A DNA stretch of 64,000 bases, from positions 50,961,546 to 51,025,545 of the forward strand of contig CM071600.1 of assembly GCA_036435485.1 (NCBI GenBank), written 5' to 3'. The DNA comes from Saposhnikovia divaricata (Eukaryota > Streptophyta > Magnoliopsida > Apiales > Apiaceae). Below, one piece after another: positions 56,121 through 64,000 of this stretch (position 1 is the first letter of the stretch; every line of letters starts with the position of its first letter). The notes under the pieces are model-generated. The model was not told the DNA's origin and ran no database searches. It saw nothing but the letters and a program-made list of their open reading frames with translations. The translations under genes and the position numbers were made by a program.

Positions 56121-56463
56121 ATGTGCTAGCTCATGTTAGTTCATGTGCTAGCTCATGTTAGTTCATGTGCCATGTGTGTGCACAATTGCACATTGATAAG
56201 AGGTGAATTGCGATCTGGGATGCTAGCTCATGTGCTAGCTCATGTTAGTTCATGTGCCATGTGTGTGCACATTGATAATGTCTGTCAAGCATGTTATATA
56301 TGTGCACAATGTCAAGCAATGCAACAACAAAAGCATTCACAATGTAGTCCTTTGTATCCTCCCGGTAGTTATACAAGCTTGTAGTTATTCTTGTGTCAAG
56401 TCCAGTTGTATCTCTTATCTACCGCATATTATACATTCTATCAGACTTCACCTCTTTTGTTAC
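56093..56463. mobile_element. Possible MITE with GTAACAAAAGAGGTGAAGTCT ends
   Basis: A 21-bp inverted repeat bounds 371 bp (56093-56113; 56443-56463). Inside, a block with GCTAGCTCATGTTAGTTCAT occurs twice (56124-56195 and 56222-56272). No target duplication found. Confidence 0.4.
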
Positions 56464-57220
56464 TGCATTATAAGAACTATAAAATACAGACATCTCTTAG
56501 ATAAAACCTCTACAGATCTTCACTGATAAATTGCTTCTGGAACCAGGAGGCACTTCAATAATGACCTCCTCTTCATGTATGTTGCATTTTATGCTTTTTA
56601 TAAAACTAATAGGTTGCAAGAAAACTTCTTACGTAACTAGCAAAAAAGAGAATACTTATTATGTATAAAAGGAGATTGAATATTAGAAGCATTCAGTATC
56701 AAACAAAGTTTGTTTACTTATCAGCGCAAGAGATTTGTTTTGGAAGCATTCATCACTCATATTCATCTAAAAGAGCCTGTTTCCTTTCTTTGTGCTTTGC
56801 CAAGTTCTTTAAATTACTGTAGATGTTTGCGTCTTTTAGCTTCTCAGGAAGGATGAAACTGGGGGTTTAGAATACAAATCGACTACAAATAGAAACTGTA
56901 TAATTATCATAGGATTTCTATGGTAATTTGATTGCCAGCTTGATACCGGAACAGATACTGTAGTCAATATAATTGAAAATTGCATAACAAAACCAAACAT
57001 AACGAACTTGACATGTTGCTTAATATAATCAAATACTTGCCCAAATTTAGCTGATGCCCAACATGAAACTCCACTAAAATTTCTGTTGCGTAGTATCATA
57101 ACTCTCCGTTTTTTTAAACTAGCTAGCATCAAGTGTAATAATTCTATAAACCATTGTGTATCATATATTTTGACCTTCTGTTTTTCAACATAAAACATAA
57201 CAGAATCAACCTTCGCTCTG

Positions 57221-58189
57221 TTATCCAGCTTTGTCTGCCCTCTCTTTAATCCATGACACAATAGTCTGAAAGACAGTCTCAACACCTTCATTTGGTTCAC
57301 CGATCAACATATGCCACATGCCTTCAAAAATCTTTAAACTCTTGTCCGTACTAAATGCAGATTTGAAAACATTCCTAGCAGAACCAGGGTCACATACTTC
57401 ATCATGTCCACCATGAACCACTAGCATAGGAACTTCAAGTTCATGACAGTCCCTTTCTATGATCTTGCAAACTCTGAAAAACTCCAATGCTGTAGCTACT
57501 GGTGGGTTACTTGAAATCAAGCGAGCGCGATTAGGACTCTTGCTAACCAACTTTCGCTTCCAGTCCTCCTTGTATGACATACTACCAGGAGATTTTGTTA
57601 GCCTGAATCTATAATGAGGTGCAATAAAAGCAGCCAGTGGAAGTAGTTTTTCAAGTGGCCACATCACTTTGATCTTCTTCGAAACACCACACATAGCTCC
57701 ACATAGAATTAATCCATTCCATGTACTTGCTTGTTTTAGGCAGATAAGTATAGCTATTGCACCACCTAGTGACTCCCCATATAAAAAAGCTGGTAGTGTC
57801 GGGTTACTACCTCTAATAGCATCAAAGAACTGGATGCAGTCATCAACAATGACATAAATGTCGGGAATATAACCAGGACAACCATCAGAATATCCATGGC
57901 CTTGGAGGTCAAGTGCACATACAATAAACCCTGTTTTGGCAATGGCTACTGCAGTTAACTCAAAAAGCCAACTGCTTTCTGATGCATAGCCGTGGATCAT
58001 GGCTACAACCCCACGTAGCCGGGACGTTGGATTCGGATATGGGCACCATGATTGTGTCCATATTTTCATATTTTGTTTGTTTATCATGTAACTATGCTGA
58101 TGTAAGATCTTGTGTTTCTCGTGGAATTGTCCTCTAGTGAGGTTTCCATAAGGGCTGTTCTCAGTAGCTTGGTGGATGGGATGGGCCAT
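57221..58189 (-). CDS. Alpha/beta hydrolase, MAGL/caffeoylshikimate-esterase-like, gene 2
   Basis: 322 residues from ATG 58189. Nearly the same protein as gene 1: MIHGYAS, Ser140 in YGESLGG, Asp263 in HGGHDEVCDP, His293 in GMWHML. The largest differences are in the lid region (about 190-235), which shapes substrate choice. It ends early: after RADKAG a TAA created by a short (about 8-base) insertion removes the last 16 or so residues seen in gene 1. The lost sequence is still readable in another frame just downstream. The catalytic core is complete, so it is probably active. Confidence 0.88.
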   Translation of the reverse strand: MAHPIHQATENSPYGNLTRGQFHEKHKILHQHSYMINKQNMKIWTQSWCPYPNPTSRLRGVVAMIHGYASESSWLFELTAVAIAKTGFIVCALDLQGHGYSDGCPGYIPDIYVIVDDCIQFFDAIRGSNPTLPAFLYGESLGGAIAILICLKQASTWNGLILCGAMCGVSKKIKVMWPLEKLLPLAAFIAPHYRFRLTKSPGSMSYKEDWKRKLVSKSPNRARLISSNPPVATALEFFRVCKIIERDCHELEVPMLVVHGGHDEVCDPGSARNVFKSAFSTDKSLKIFEGMWHMLIGEPNEGVETVFQTIVSWIKERADKAG

Positions 58190-58245
58190 GATTTATATTC
58201 TTAGAACTGACTGGCTAATAATATGATTCATGGAAACTTAATCTT

Positions 58246-58256
58246 GTATATATAGA
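58246..58256 (-). promoter_or_regulatory. Putative TATA box of hydrolase gene 2
   Basis: Minus-strand TCTATATATAC about 60 bases before the start codon. Confidence 0.55.
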
Positions 58257-58649
58257 CAGACCACATTTTTAAAAAATGTATTATTTGTATCTAAATGAAA
58301 TTATATGACAAGGATTAGTCGGTAGGCAAACATCATTAGCTGTTTTCGTGCTGGATAATAAATGAAAGTAGTGTTTTGTTAGTCTTCGATGCGTAGCTTC
58401 CTCAATTTATCTAATTTTAGTTAATTATTAATGTTTAAATAATGATTTCGGTATTAATGACCTGAAGTTCTACATATTACCTAACATATTGCATTGACTT
58501 CACAGCATTATCAGTAGACTGTAGAGAAGGCAGGTCTACAAGACTACAACCATTCATGAAGTTGATTGCAGTACTGTAGTGTTTAGCCCTTGTTATAGTC
58601 TAGTGATGGACATAGTTGATATTTATTCAATGGAACTAGTGGTGTGATT

Positions 58650-58860
58650 CTACACTACCTTGTCAATTAGAGTAATGAAAAATATAATTTCACCTCTCTT
58701 TAGACTAGAAGATATGCCACTCCTCTTGGTAGTAATAAGAGGTCGAGAATTCAAGTCTTGATGGAGTCGCGCTGCATGAGTATGCGAATATTTAAATTTC
58801 TGCAATTGAACACCAGTTGCCGAGAAAAATCTATACTTGTGTGGCATTGATTTCGTAGTT
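58650..58860 (+). mobile_element. Possible degenerate SINE
   Basis: AGAGGTCGAGAATTCAAGTC (58738-58757) resembles a Pol III B box, with a weak A box about 40 bases before. No target duplication identified. Confidence 0.25.
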
Positions 58861-59072
58861 ATTAGTATCAATGTTAGGTTGTTCATTACATTATACACTA
58901 CACTATTCAGCAGCGACTAATTATAAGTCTTTGGTAAGTAACATGTCCACGTATCTACCGGACAAAATATTGATTTCTTTCTGGTCCCTATTATATTATA
59001 CTACCTCATTTCGCATTGAACATTTTAGATTTTAGAGGTTCTGCAAAAATCAAGAATATATATGAAACTTAC

Positions 59073-59148
59073 TTGACTAGATACACCGGTTACTGTCATT
59101 GTGTCCCCTTCTTTCGCAGGATCTGGTTCTGCATTGAAGTTTACGGAC
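59073..59148 (-). pseudogene. Isolated exon-like block, gene unknown
   Basis: On the minus strand between TGCAG and a strong donor (CAA/GTAAGT) an open block reads VNFNAEPDPAKEGDTMTVTG then VSSQ. No neighbouring exon is recognised. Could be a leftover of a lost gene or chance. Confidence 0.25.
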
Positions 59149-59539
59149 CTGCATTTTTCAAGAAAATTATCGCAAATTATTCAACTAAATGAAACTACCG
59201 ATTTCTCCTCATCGTCTTTCGTCTCTACACGTTTGTAACCATGATTCATGAATATGTATGATTGTTGTTGTGATGTCAAGATCATATACTTGTAGTCTTA
59301 AACTATGATGATTTCCTTATCAAGTTAGTTAGAGGAATTTATAAAACTACAACCACCAGTTGCCAGCAGCGCAAAGAAGCATGCAAGAGAATTGTAGAAA
59401 TAAAACTTGGAAGCCTGAGAAGATTGATTCTGGTTAACTTGATAAATATATGGGCCATAATTTAGCTGGCCTTCAGTTGACAAAGCTGGATAATTTGACA
59501 AGAGCTTCGGTTTCTTACCATTCCATATTTTTAGGAATG

Positions 59540-59930
59540 AGGTGGGCCTATGGGTCTCACTTAATATTAATGAATAAAAATGAAAATTCTTTGTTCAAAT
59601 TGATCTAATACTCAGCTAAGCTCCAACAACCTCTTAACTTTTCCTTAAAAAGTTAAGAACATCATGTCATCCCTTATCTTTAAGGGCTCCCTTATTTCAA
59701 TTTTATCAATAAAATATTATTTTCCCTCTCTTTCCAATTGTTTCCCTTTTTTTTGGTTCTTGCTTCCTTCCTTTTATTTATTATTTAATAATTATAAGGA
59801 TCAATATAAGGAAGCTTGTTGGAGTTGTCATACCTTATAATATCCAAAATCACTAAGAGCCTAATATTTTATAATATTTATAAGAAAAAGAAAAACATAA
59901 GGAGACTGTTGGAATTGCTCTAATATTTCA
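59540..59930. other. Probable decayed MITE, no gene
   Basis: AGCTCCAACAACCTC (59621) and, inverted, GGAAGCTTGTTGGAGTTGT (59811) recur as imperfect inverted ends in AT-rich DNA. Boundaries unclear. Confidence 0.3.
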
Positions 59931-60182
59931 GGTTTTGTCCGATTCCAACATAATAAAAACGGTATAATTTCAGTATCCATATCCCAATCTTTGAATTCCG
60001 ATGTACAGTAAAACTTTTTTACATATTATATTATCAGAATCACAAAGATCTTATTAATTTAGTGATGTATTAATTCGTCAATAAATTTTAGATTTTTTAG
60101 TCATTATAACAAATACATTACTATAACAATTTAAATATTACTTCAATCTGAGAAAATCACAAAGAGTGCACTGTATTATTTC

Positions 60183-60741
60183 ATAGGCTTATTAATCTTT
60201 TAGCCCTTCAAGTTTGGACTGTTATACCCATAAATCCTTAAAATTTTAAAACGTTCTTTTTCGCATCCCGAATATAAAAAATGTTCCTTTTATCACAAAA
60301 TCGCGCCAGATATATATCCGCTTAGAACGGTACAAAACAGCAGGGCTATAACAAACTTTTTACCAAATTTAAAATTAATGTAAAATTTACATTAGTTTAT
60401 CATTAATTTAAAATTTTCATTAATTTTAAATTTACATTAATTTTAAATTTAGTGAATTTAAACTTTATATTAATGATAAATTTACATTAATTTTAAATTT
60501 CACCAAATATAAAATTGATGTAAATTTAAAATTAATGATAAACTAATGTAAATTTTACATTAATTTTAAATTTGGTGAAATGTCTGTTATACCCCTGCTT
60601 TTTGTACCTTATCAACCGATATCTGACCCGGTTTTGTGTCGAAAATGAACATTTTTAATACCCAAAAGATGAAAAAGAACATTTTTAAACTTTAAGGGTT
60701 CATGAATATAACAATCCAAATTTAAGAGTTAAAAAGCCTAT
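60183..60741. mobile_element. Fold-back element with long terminal inverted repeats
   Basis: The outer ends ATAGGCTTATTAATCTTTTA and, inverted, ATAGGCTTTTTAACTCTTAA continue as an imperfect inverted repeat along almost the whole 559 bp. Inner arms near 60362-60406 and 60531-60593 share AATTTAAAATTAATGTAAAA complements. Non-coding; resembles a Mutator-type fold-back or large MITE. No clear target duplication. Confidence 0.7.
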
Positions 60742-60787
60742 GATAAGTAGCTACTTTTCTCGAGGAGTTCTTTAGTGTTTACTATAT

Positions 60788-61023
60788 AAAAACTTAGCTT
60801 ACTCAGTTATAATACCACTCAAAGTGGTGTCTGAGGAGGGTAGCTGTACGCAGATCATGCCCCTATACAATAGGGAGGCTGTTTCCGAAGGACCCCCGGC
60901 CATTACAAATACAGAAAGGAAACCTAATACAAACTAAAAAACTCACGCACACGCAGGAGTCGAATCCCTGACCTCCTTCAAAGGAGGCCAGTGGCTCAAC
61001 CACTGCACCAACATGTTGTTGGC
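60788..61023 (-). mobile_element. TS/Au-like tRNA-derived SINE
   Basis: 236 bp flanked by a perfect 16-bp duplication TTAGTGTTTACTATAT (60772-60787; 61024-61039). On the minus strand there is a Pol III A box-like TGGTGCAGTGGTTGAGC, a B box-like GGGATTCGACTCC, then the 3' core GGTCCTTCGGAAACAGCCTC and CTGCGTACAGCTACCCTCCT, typical of plant TS/Au SINEs. Complete copy. Confidence 0.88.
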
Positions 61024-61061
61024 TTAGTGTTTACTATATGTAGGAACAAATTCCACTTATC

Positions 61062-61449
61062 AGAACATTCACATCAGCTTCCCCATTCTAATCCTCGTAT
61101 TCTTACTAAAAATAGTAATTCTCTAAATTTTTCCCTATACTTATTTAACATTTAAAAATTTACTACGTCTCATTCCCCATTTCTATCTTTATTCCTTTCT
61201 TATTAGTTATTACTTCTTTCTCTCACTTCTCTTTATAATTTTAACTAATAATTATTATTTTATCATTTCTCACACTACTACTTGCATATTAAACTTATAT
61301 AGAATATAAAATGGGGATGAATAGTAAGTTCTCATATTTGGGGACACAATTGTTGACCCCTAAAATTTTTCTCAAAATGGGGAACCGGATGTAGATCGAT
61401 TTTTATGTTAAAACTCGGAAAAGAATGAGAAATCTAATGTGAATGCTCT
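61062..61449. mobile_element. Probable MITE, 388 bp
   Basis: Ends AGAACATTCACATCAG and, inverted, AGAGCATTCACATTAG match at 14 of 16 positions. AT-rich, non-coding. Confidence 0.5.
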
Positions 61450-62073
61450 AACTCACTATAATCTATACTTTTATGCAGAATATATTATTATATTTTAATA
61501 TTAATAACATTTTTTGCATGACAAATATTGTTTATATTTTTAGAAAAATCAAAGAAATATTGGGTCATGCTAAACAATCAGTTAGTTTCCAAAAAATAAT
61601 ATGTAATTTATTAAAAAAACACGATATTTTGCAAGAGAACATTATATTCTATTTATAAGAAAAATTGTGTTCTGTCACGTATCGAGTACATCAGCTGTTA
61701 ATTAAGTACAAAACTAAGGCTTACATTAGCTTTAAGTTTTAAATAACAACAAAGTTAACCTGGCAACATAAGATTCAAATTTTAAAAAGAAAGATAAATG
61801 AAATATATATTGAATCAGTACGCAGATTATCACATTGAAATGTTTGACAAATTACAGCATTACAGGTGTGACACTGAGCAGTCACAAAAACATCTACGAA
61901 TGTTGCATTTTGGAACAGGCATTGTTTGGCTTATGTATCTTTTTTCTGTGTTTACACATCAAAGTACAGATTTTGAGTATGTTGAGTTGTTTACCTAACT
62001 GTGTATGTGGAATCATTTTTTAGAAATTTTCTGTCCTTGTAACTATACAGTTTCGAGTTTGATCTTAGCATGG
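61450..62073. other. 3' flank of the kinase gene, no other gene seen
   Basis: AT-rich; includes the presumed 3' UTR of the minus-strand kinase gene near 61990-62073. Short + frames (61473, 61798) show no domain. Confidence 0.5.
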
Positions 62074-63449
62074 TCATCTATGGCAGTTCCCATCTATTTC
62101 TTTCCTTAACAATTGCCAAGCCAGTAAAGCTGCCCCAACTGCAGGCTCAACCTAAACAATCATGAAGACGTTAGCAATTAGAAGTTGTCGTCAAGAGGTC
62201 ACTAAAGCATTGATAATTACAATGACAGTGTTGTCACTTGGCACACCTCGCTCATTTTCTAAATAGATTCTAATCACATTACACAATGCTGAAAGTTGGG
62301 AAAACTTAATTACTAACTAAATGTGGCAGATCCAGACCACTAAAAACATTCAGCAAATAATTCGGCTATAGAAAAATTACTATAGTTTTGGATTCGTACA
62401 GTAGACTTGGTGCAATGACCAGTCAGGTCGAACGTTAGAGTTTCATGAAATTGTGGAAAACAAATAACAAGAAGAGCTTATATGATGGGGAAGGAGGTCT
62501 ATACGTAAGGAAAATATTATCTCATAAGAAAACCGTTCTTTTGTTATAAACCTATCATCCAAAAACAATTTGGAGATTATTATTTGACATGGAAAGGTTT
62601 ATCAATGTCTCTTTCAACGGGTTCAAGGTTCCAACATGGGTAAAGAAATATTAAAATTAATTATTTTGTATCCACACTAGAAAAAGGGATACATATTCAG
62701 TCTCTAAGATAGCATAATACTATATTATTATGTATTTTAAACAAAACTGAACATGCTACTTATTATGGTTCTTTTAGTATGATAGTAATATTTGGTAGCT
62801 AATCAAGTGCAATGTATACATAAGAACAGTAAATAATAAATATCTTCGCTATAAGAGGGTGTAACATTTTAAGTTTAGTGCTAACCTTTGGTCTTACTGG
62901 AGTAGCGCCAGGATAGGTCTTCAGTATACAATTGACAACTTCTTTCCCTATGTCCCACCTTTTGTTAGCTTCCAGGACACCACCAACCATAACAATAGGA
63001 AAATATGAATTTCCATCTGCAAGTTCGTTCACAATATGTGTGTTACGATGTAACAGAGAATTCAGCAGGTAGCAGCTTTCTAAAACATAAAGTGGTACTC
63101 TTTCTAATTTATCGCATCAGCATTATCAATACAGAACTGTCACACTCGAATTATCACTTCATCCCCCTCCCCCCAATACATGTGTTGGCAGACCTAGAGT
63201 TAACACTCGTTTGGTTTTTTCATCACAAAAATTTACAAAAAAAAAATCACTGAAAGATTGTATCAGGTTCACGTCACACCTTCCCCGCCCATGCCAAGTC
63301 GTTTAACAACGGCAGTCACTGTCAGAGACAGTTCCTGCACTGCATCATTTAGGATTTGCTGTGCAATCTCATCAGCAGCTTCAGCGCAAGATACAACTAC
63401 CGGAACAAGTGCTGCAATGCGTGCCCAAGATGGATCTGCATATATCCAC
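62074..63449 (-). CDS. N-acetyl-D-glucosamine kinase, last three exons (partial)
   Basis: Exons on the minus strand: 63449-63280 (WIYADPSWARIAALVPVVVS, KRLGMGGEG), 63016-62886 (DGNSYFPIVMVGGVLEANKR, VNCILKTYPGATPVRPK) and 62151-62074 (VEPAVGAALLAWQLLRKEID, stop TGA). Splice borders AG/GT fit each join, and the phases agree (GGEG-DGN; RPK-VEPAVG). The blocks match plant GlcNAc kinase of the BadF/ASKHA ATPase family: the C-terminal GG(V/S)L and PAVGAALLAW motifs are part of the nucleotide cleft. It phosphorylates GlcNAc at O6 for UDP-GlcNAc salvage in the cytosol. Introns are 63279-63017 and 62885-62152. Earlier exons are not in 63450-64000, so the gene continues beyond the window. Confidence 0.88.
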
Positions 63450-64000
63450 CTATATCCCAATATAAAAAACAAAATGAAATTAAAATAAATTTGGGGTTTG
63501 CGTTTAATCAATTTTTTTCAGTCCTCTGCTATTGGTTACTGCAAAACATAACATACATATAAGTTATAAAAGTCTTTAAGGAGTGATATATTGGAAGTAA
63601 TAAAGTAGCAGCTTGAAAGTAGAAATTTATTAACAGCATACACTTGAACAAAAAGGCAAAGCAGAAAATCAGTGGACTTAACTGTCGAACTCCAACAATT
63701 AGTACAGTTTATTTTGTGAGATCAGCTTACGAAGTAAGAGTCCGTAAAATGGCCCTGTTCTGGTCCTAGAGTTTGTCCCCAGATAAGTAAACAGAACAGT
63801 GCCATTTTGGTTTGACAGACTTGTCCTAATCCAAAGTAAAAGGTCATATCGATGGCAATTATACACCACCTTTTCCGGTAAACTACCATAATAATAAGAT
63901 TCGTTAGGTCACATTTGATGGGGTGATCCCAAAGCATGGCCATATACGCATTTATGTGCAGATAAGTTTTGCAAATAAAGTCTACCAAGTGGTTGACTGT
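63450..64000 (-). other. Upstream intron of the kinase gene
   Basis: No further kinase exon (such as the family's ...SSPDELIG segment) could be read on the minus strand here. The open frame at 63722-63988 has no recognisable domain. Confidence 0.5.

Larger units (their letters stand above)
55819..57220. other. Intergenic DNA between the two hydrolase genes
   Basis: Contains the fold-back at 56059-56120 and its neighbours; otherwise no gene. The part near 56836-57220 is the 3' flank of gene 2. Confidence 0.5.

Noticed and set aside
56133..56384. Cys/His-rich 83-residue frame between the hydrolase genes as a small secreted protein
   Set aside because: Its repeats come from duplicated GCTAGCTCATGT blocks of a non-coding element; no signal peptide.
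1..64000. CRISPR arrays, operons or bacterial-type systems
   Set aside because: The content is plainly plant nuclear DNA; the repeats are LTRs, MITEs and minisatellites without spacer structure.

Overview
The window is plant nuclear DNA, most likely from a eudicot. It is AT-rich and has low gene density. The evidence is intron-containing plant genes (N-acetylglucosamine kinase, F-box/DUF295, UGT71-type glucosyltransferase, MAGL/caffeoylshikimate-esterase-like hydrolases) and plant-type Ty1/copia, Ty3 (Tekay, Tat, Athila-like), CACTA, hAT-MITE and TS/Au-like SINE elements. Nothing identifies the species.

Layout. 1-3863: a broken Ty1/copia element whose gag lies on + while its pol and an LTR lie on -, with a second LTR piece in inverted orientation. 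3864-9000: AT-rich DNA with a local family of direct and inverted repeats. 9049-10254: an apparently intact F-box/DUF295 gene with a C-rich tract just upstream. 10353-11215: a LINE-like remnant. 13897-15761 and 49358-49723: the two halves of one UGT71-like pseudogene. 15762-49357: a 33.6-kb nest of transposons inside the UGT signature (PSPG) box. 49820-54202: a truncated Tat-lineage Ty3 element (-). 54703-55713 and 57221-58189: two tandem alpha/beta hydrolase genes (-). 58190-62073: MITEs, a fold-back element and a SINE. 62074-63449: the last three exons of an N-acetylglucosamine kinase gene (-), whose start lies outside the window.

The nest reads like Russian dolls. A non-autonomous Athila-like element 'O' (minus strand, 1546-bp LTRs) inserted into the UGT gene. 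A Tekay-like chromovirus 'T' (16681-35418, 3459-bp LTRs, TSD TAATA) later inserted into O's left LTR. A Pack-type CACTA element (29565-34944, TSD ACT) then inserted into T's right LTR, and a MITE lies inside the CACTA. Independently an Angela-like copia element 'A' (39590-48692, 1599-bp LTRs, TSD GCTTG) inserted into O's right LTR. LTR differences counted by eye fit this order: O about 22 substitutions, T about 18, A none noticed.

Most interesting: (1) the untranslated leader of the young copia element A holds two arrays of hairpins; in one, four hairpins share a loop motif but have different, compensating stems, which suggests selected RNA structure; (2) the CACTA element carries exon pieces of an ERD2/KDEL-receptor gene, ribosomal protein uL22 (RPL17) and an IQ-domain gene; (3) the copia element at 1-3863 has an inversion that resembles autointegration. 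All boundaries were read by eye; no alignments or searches were run.
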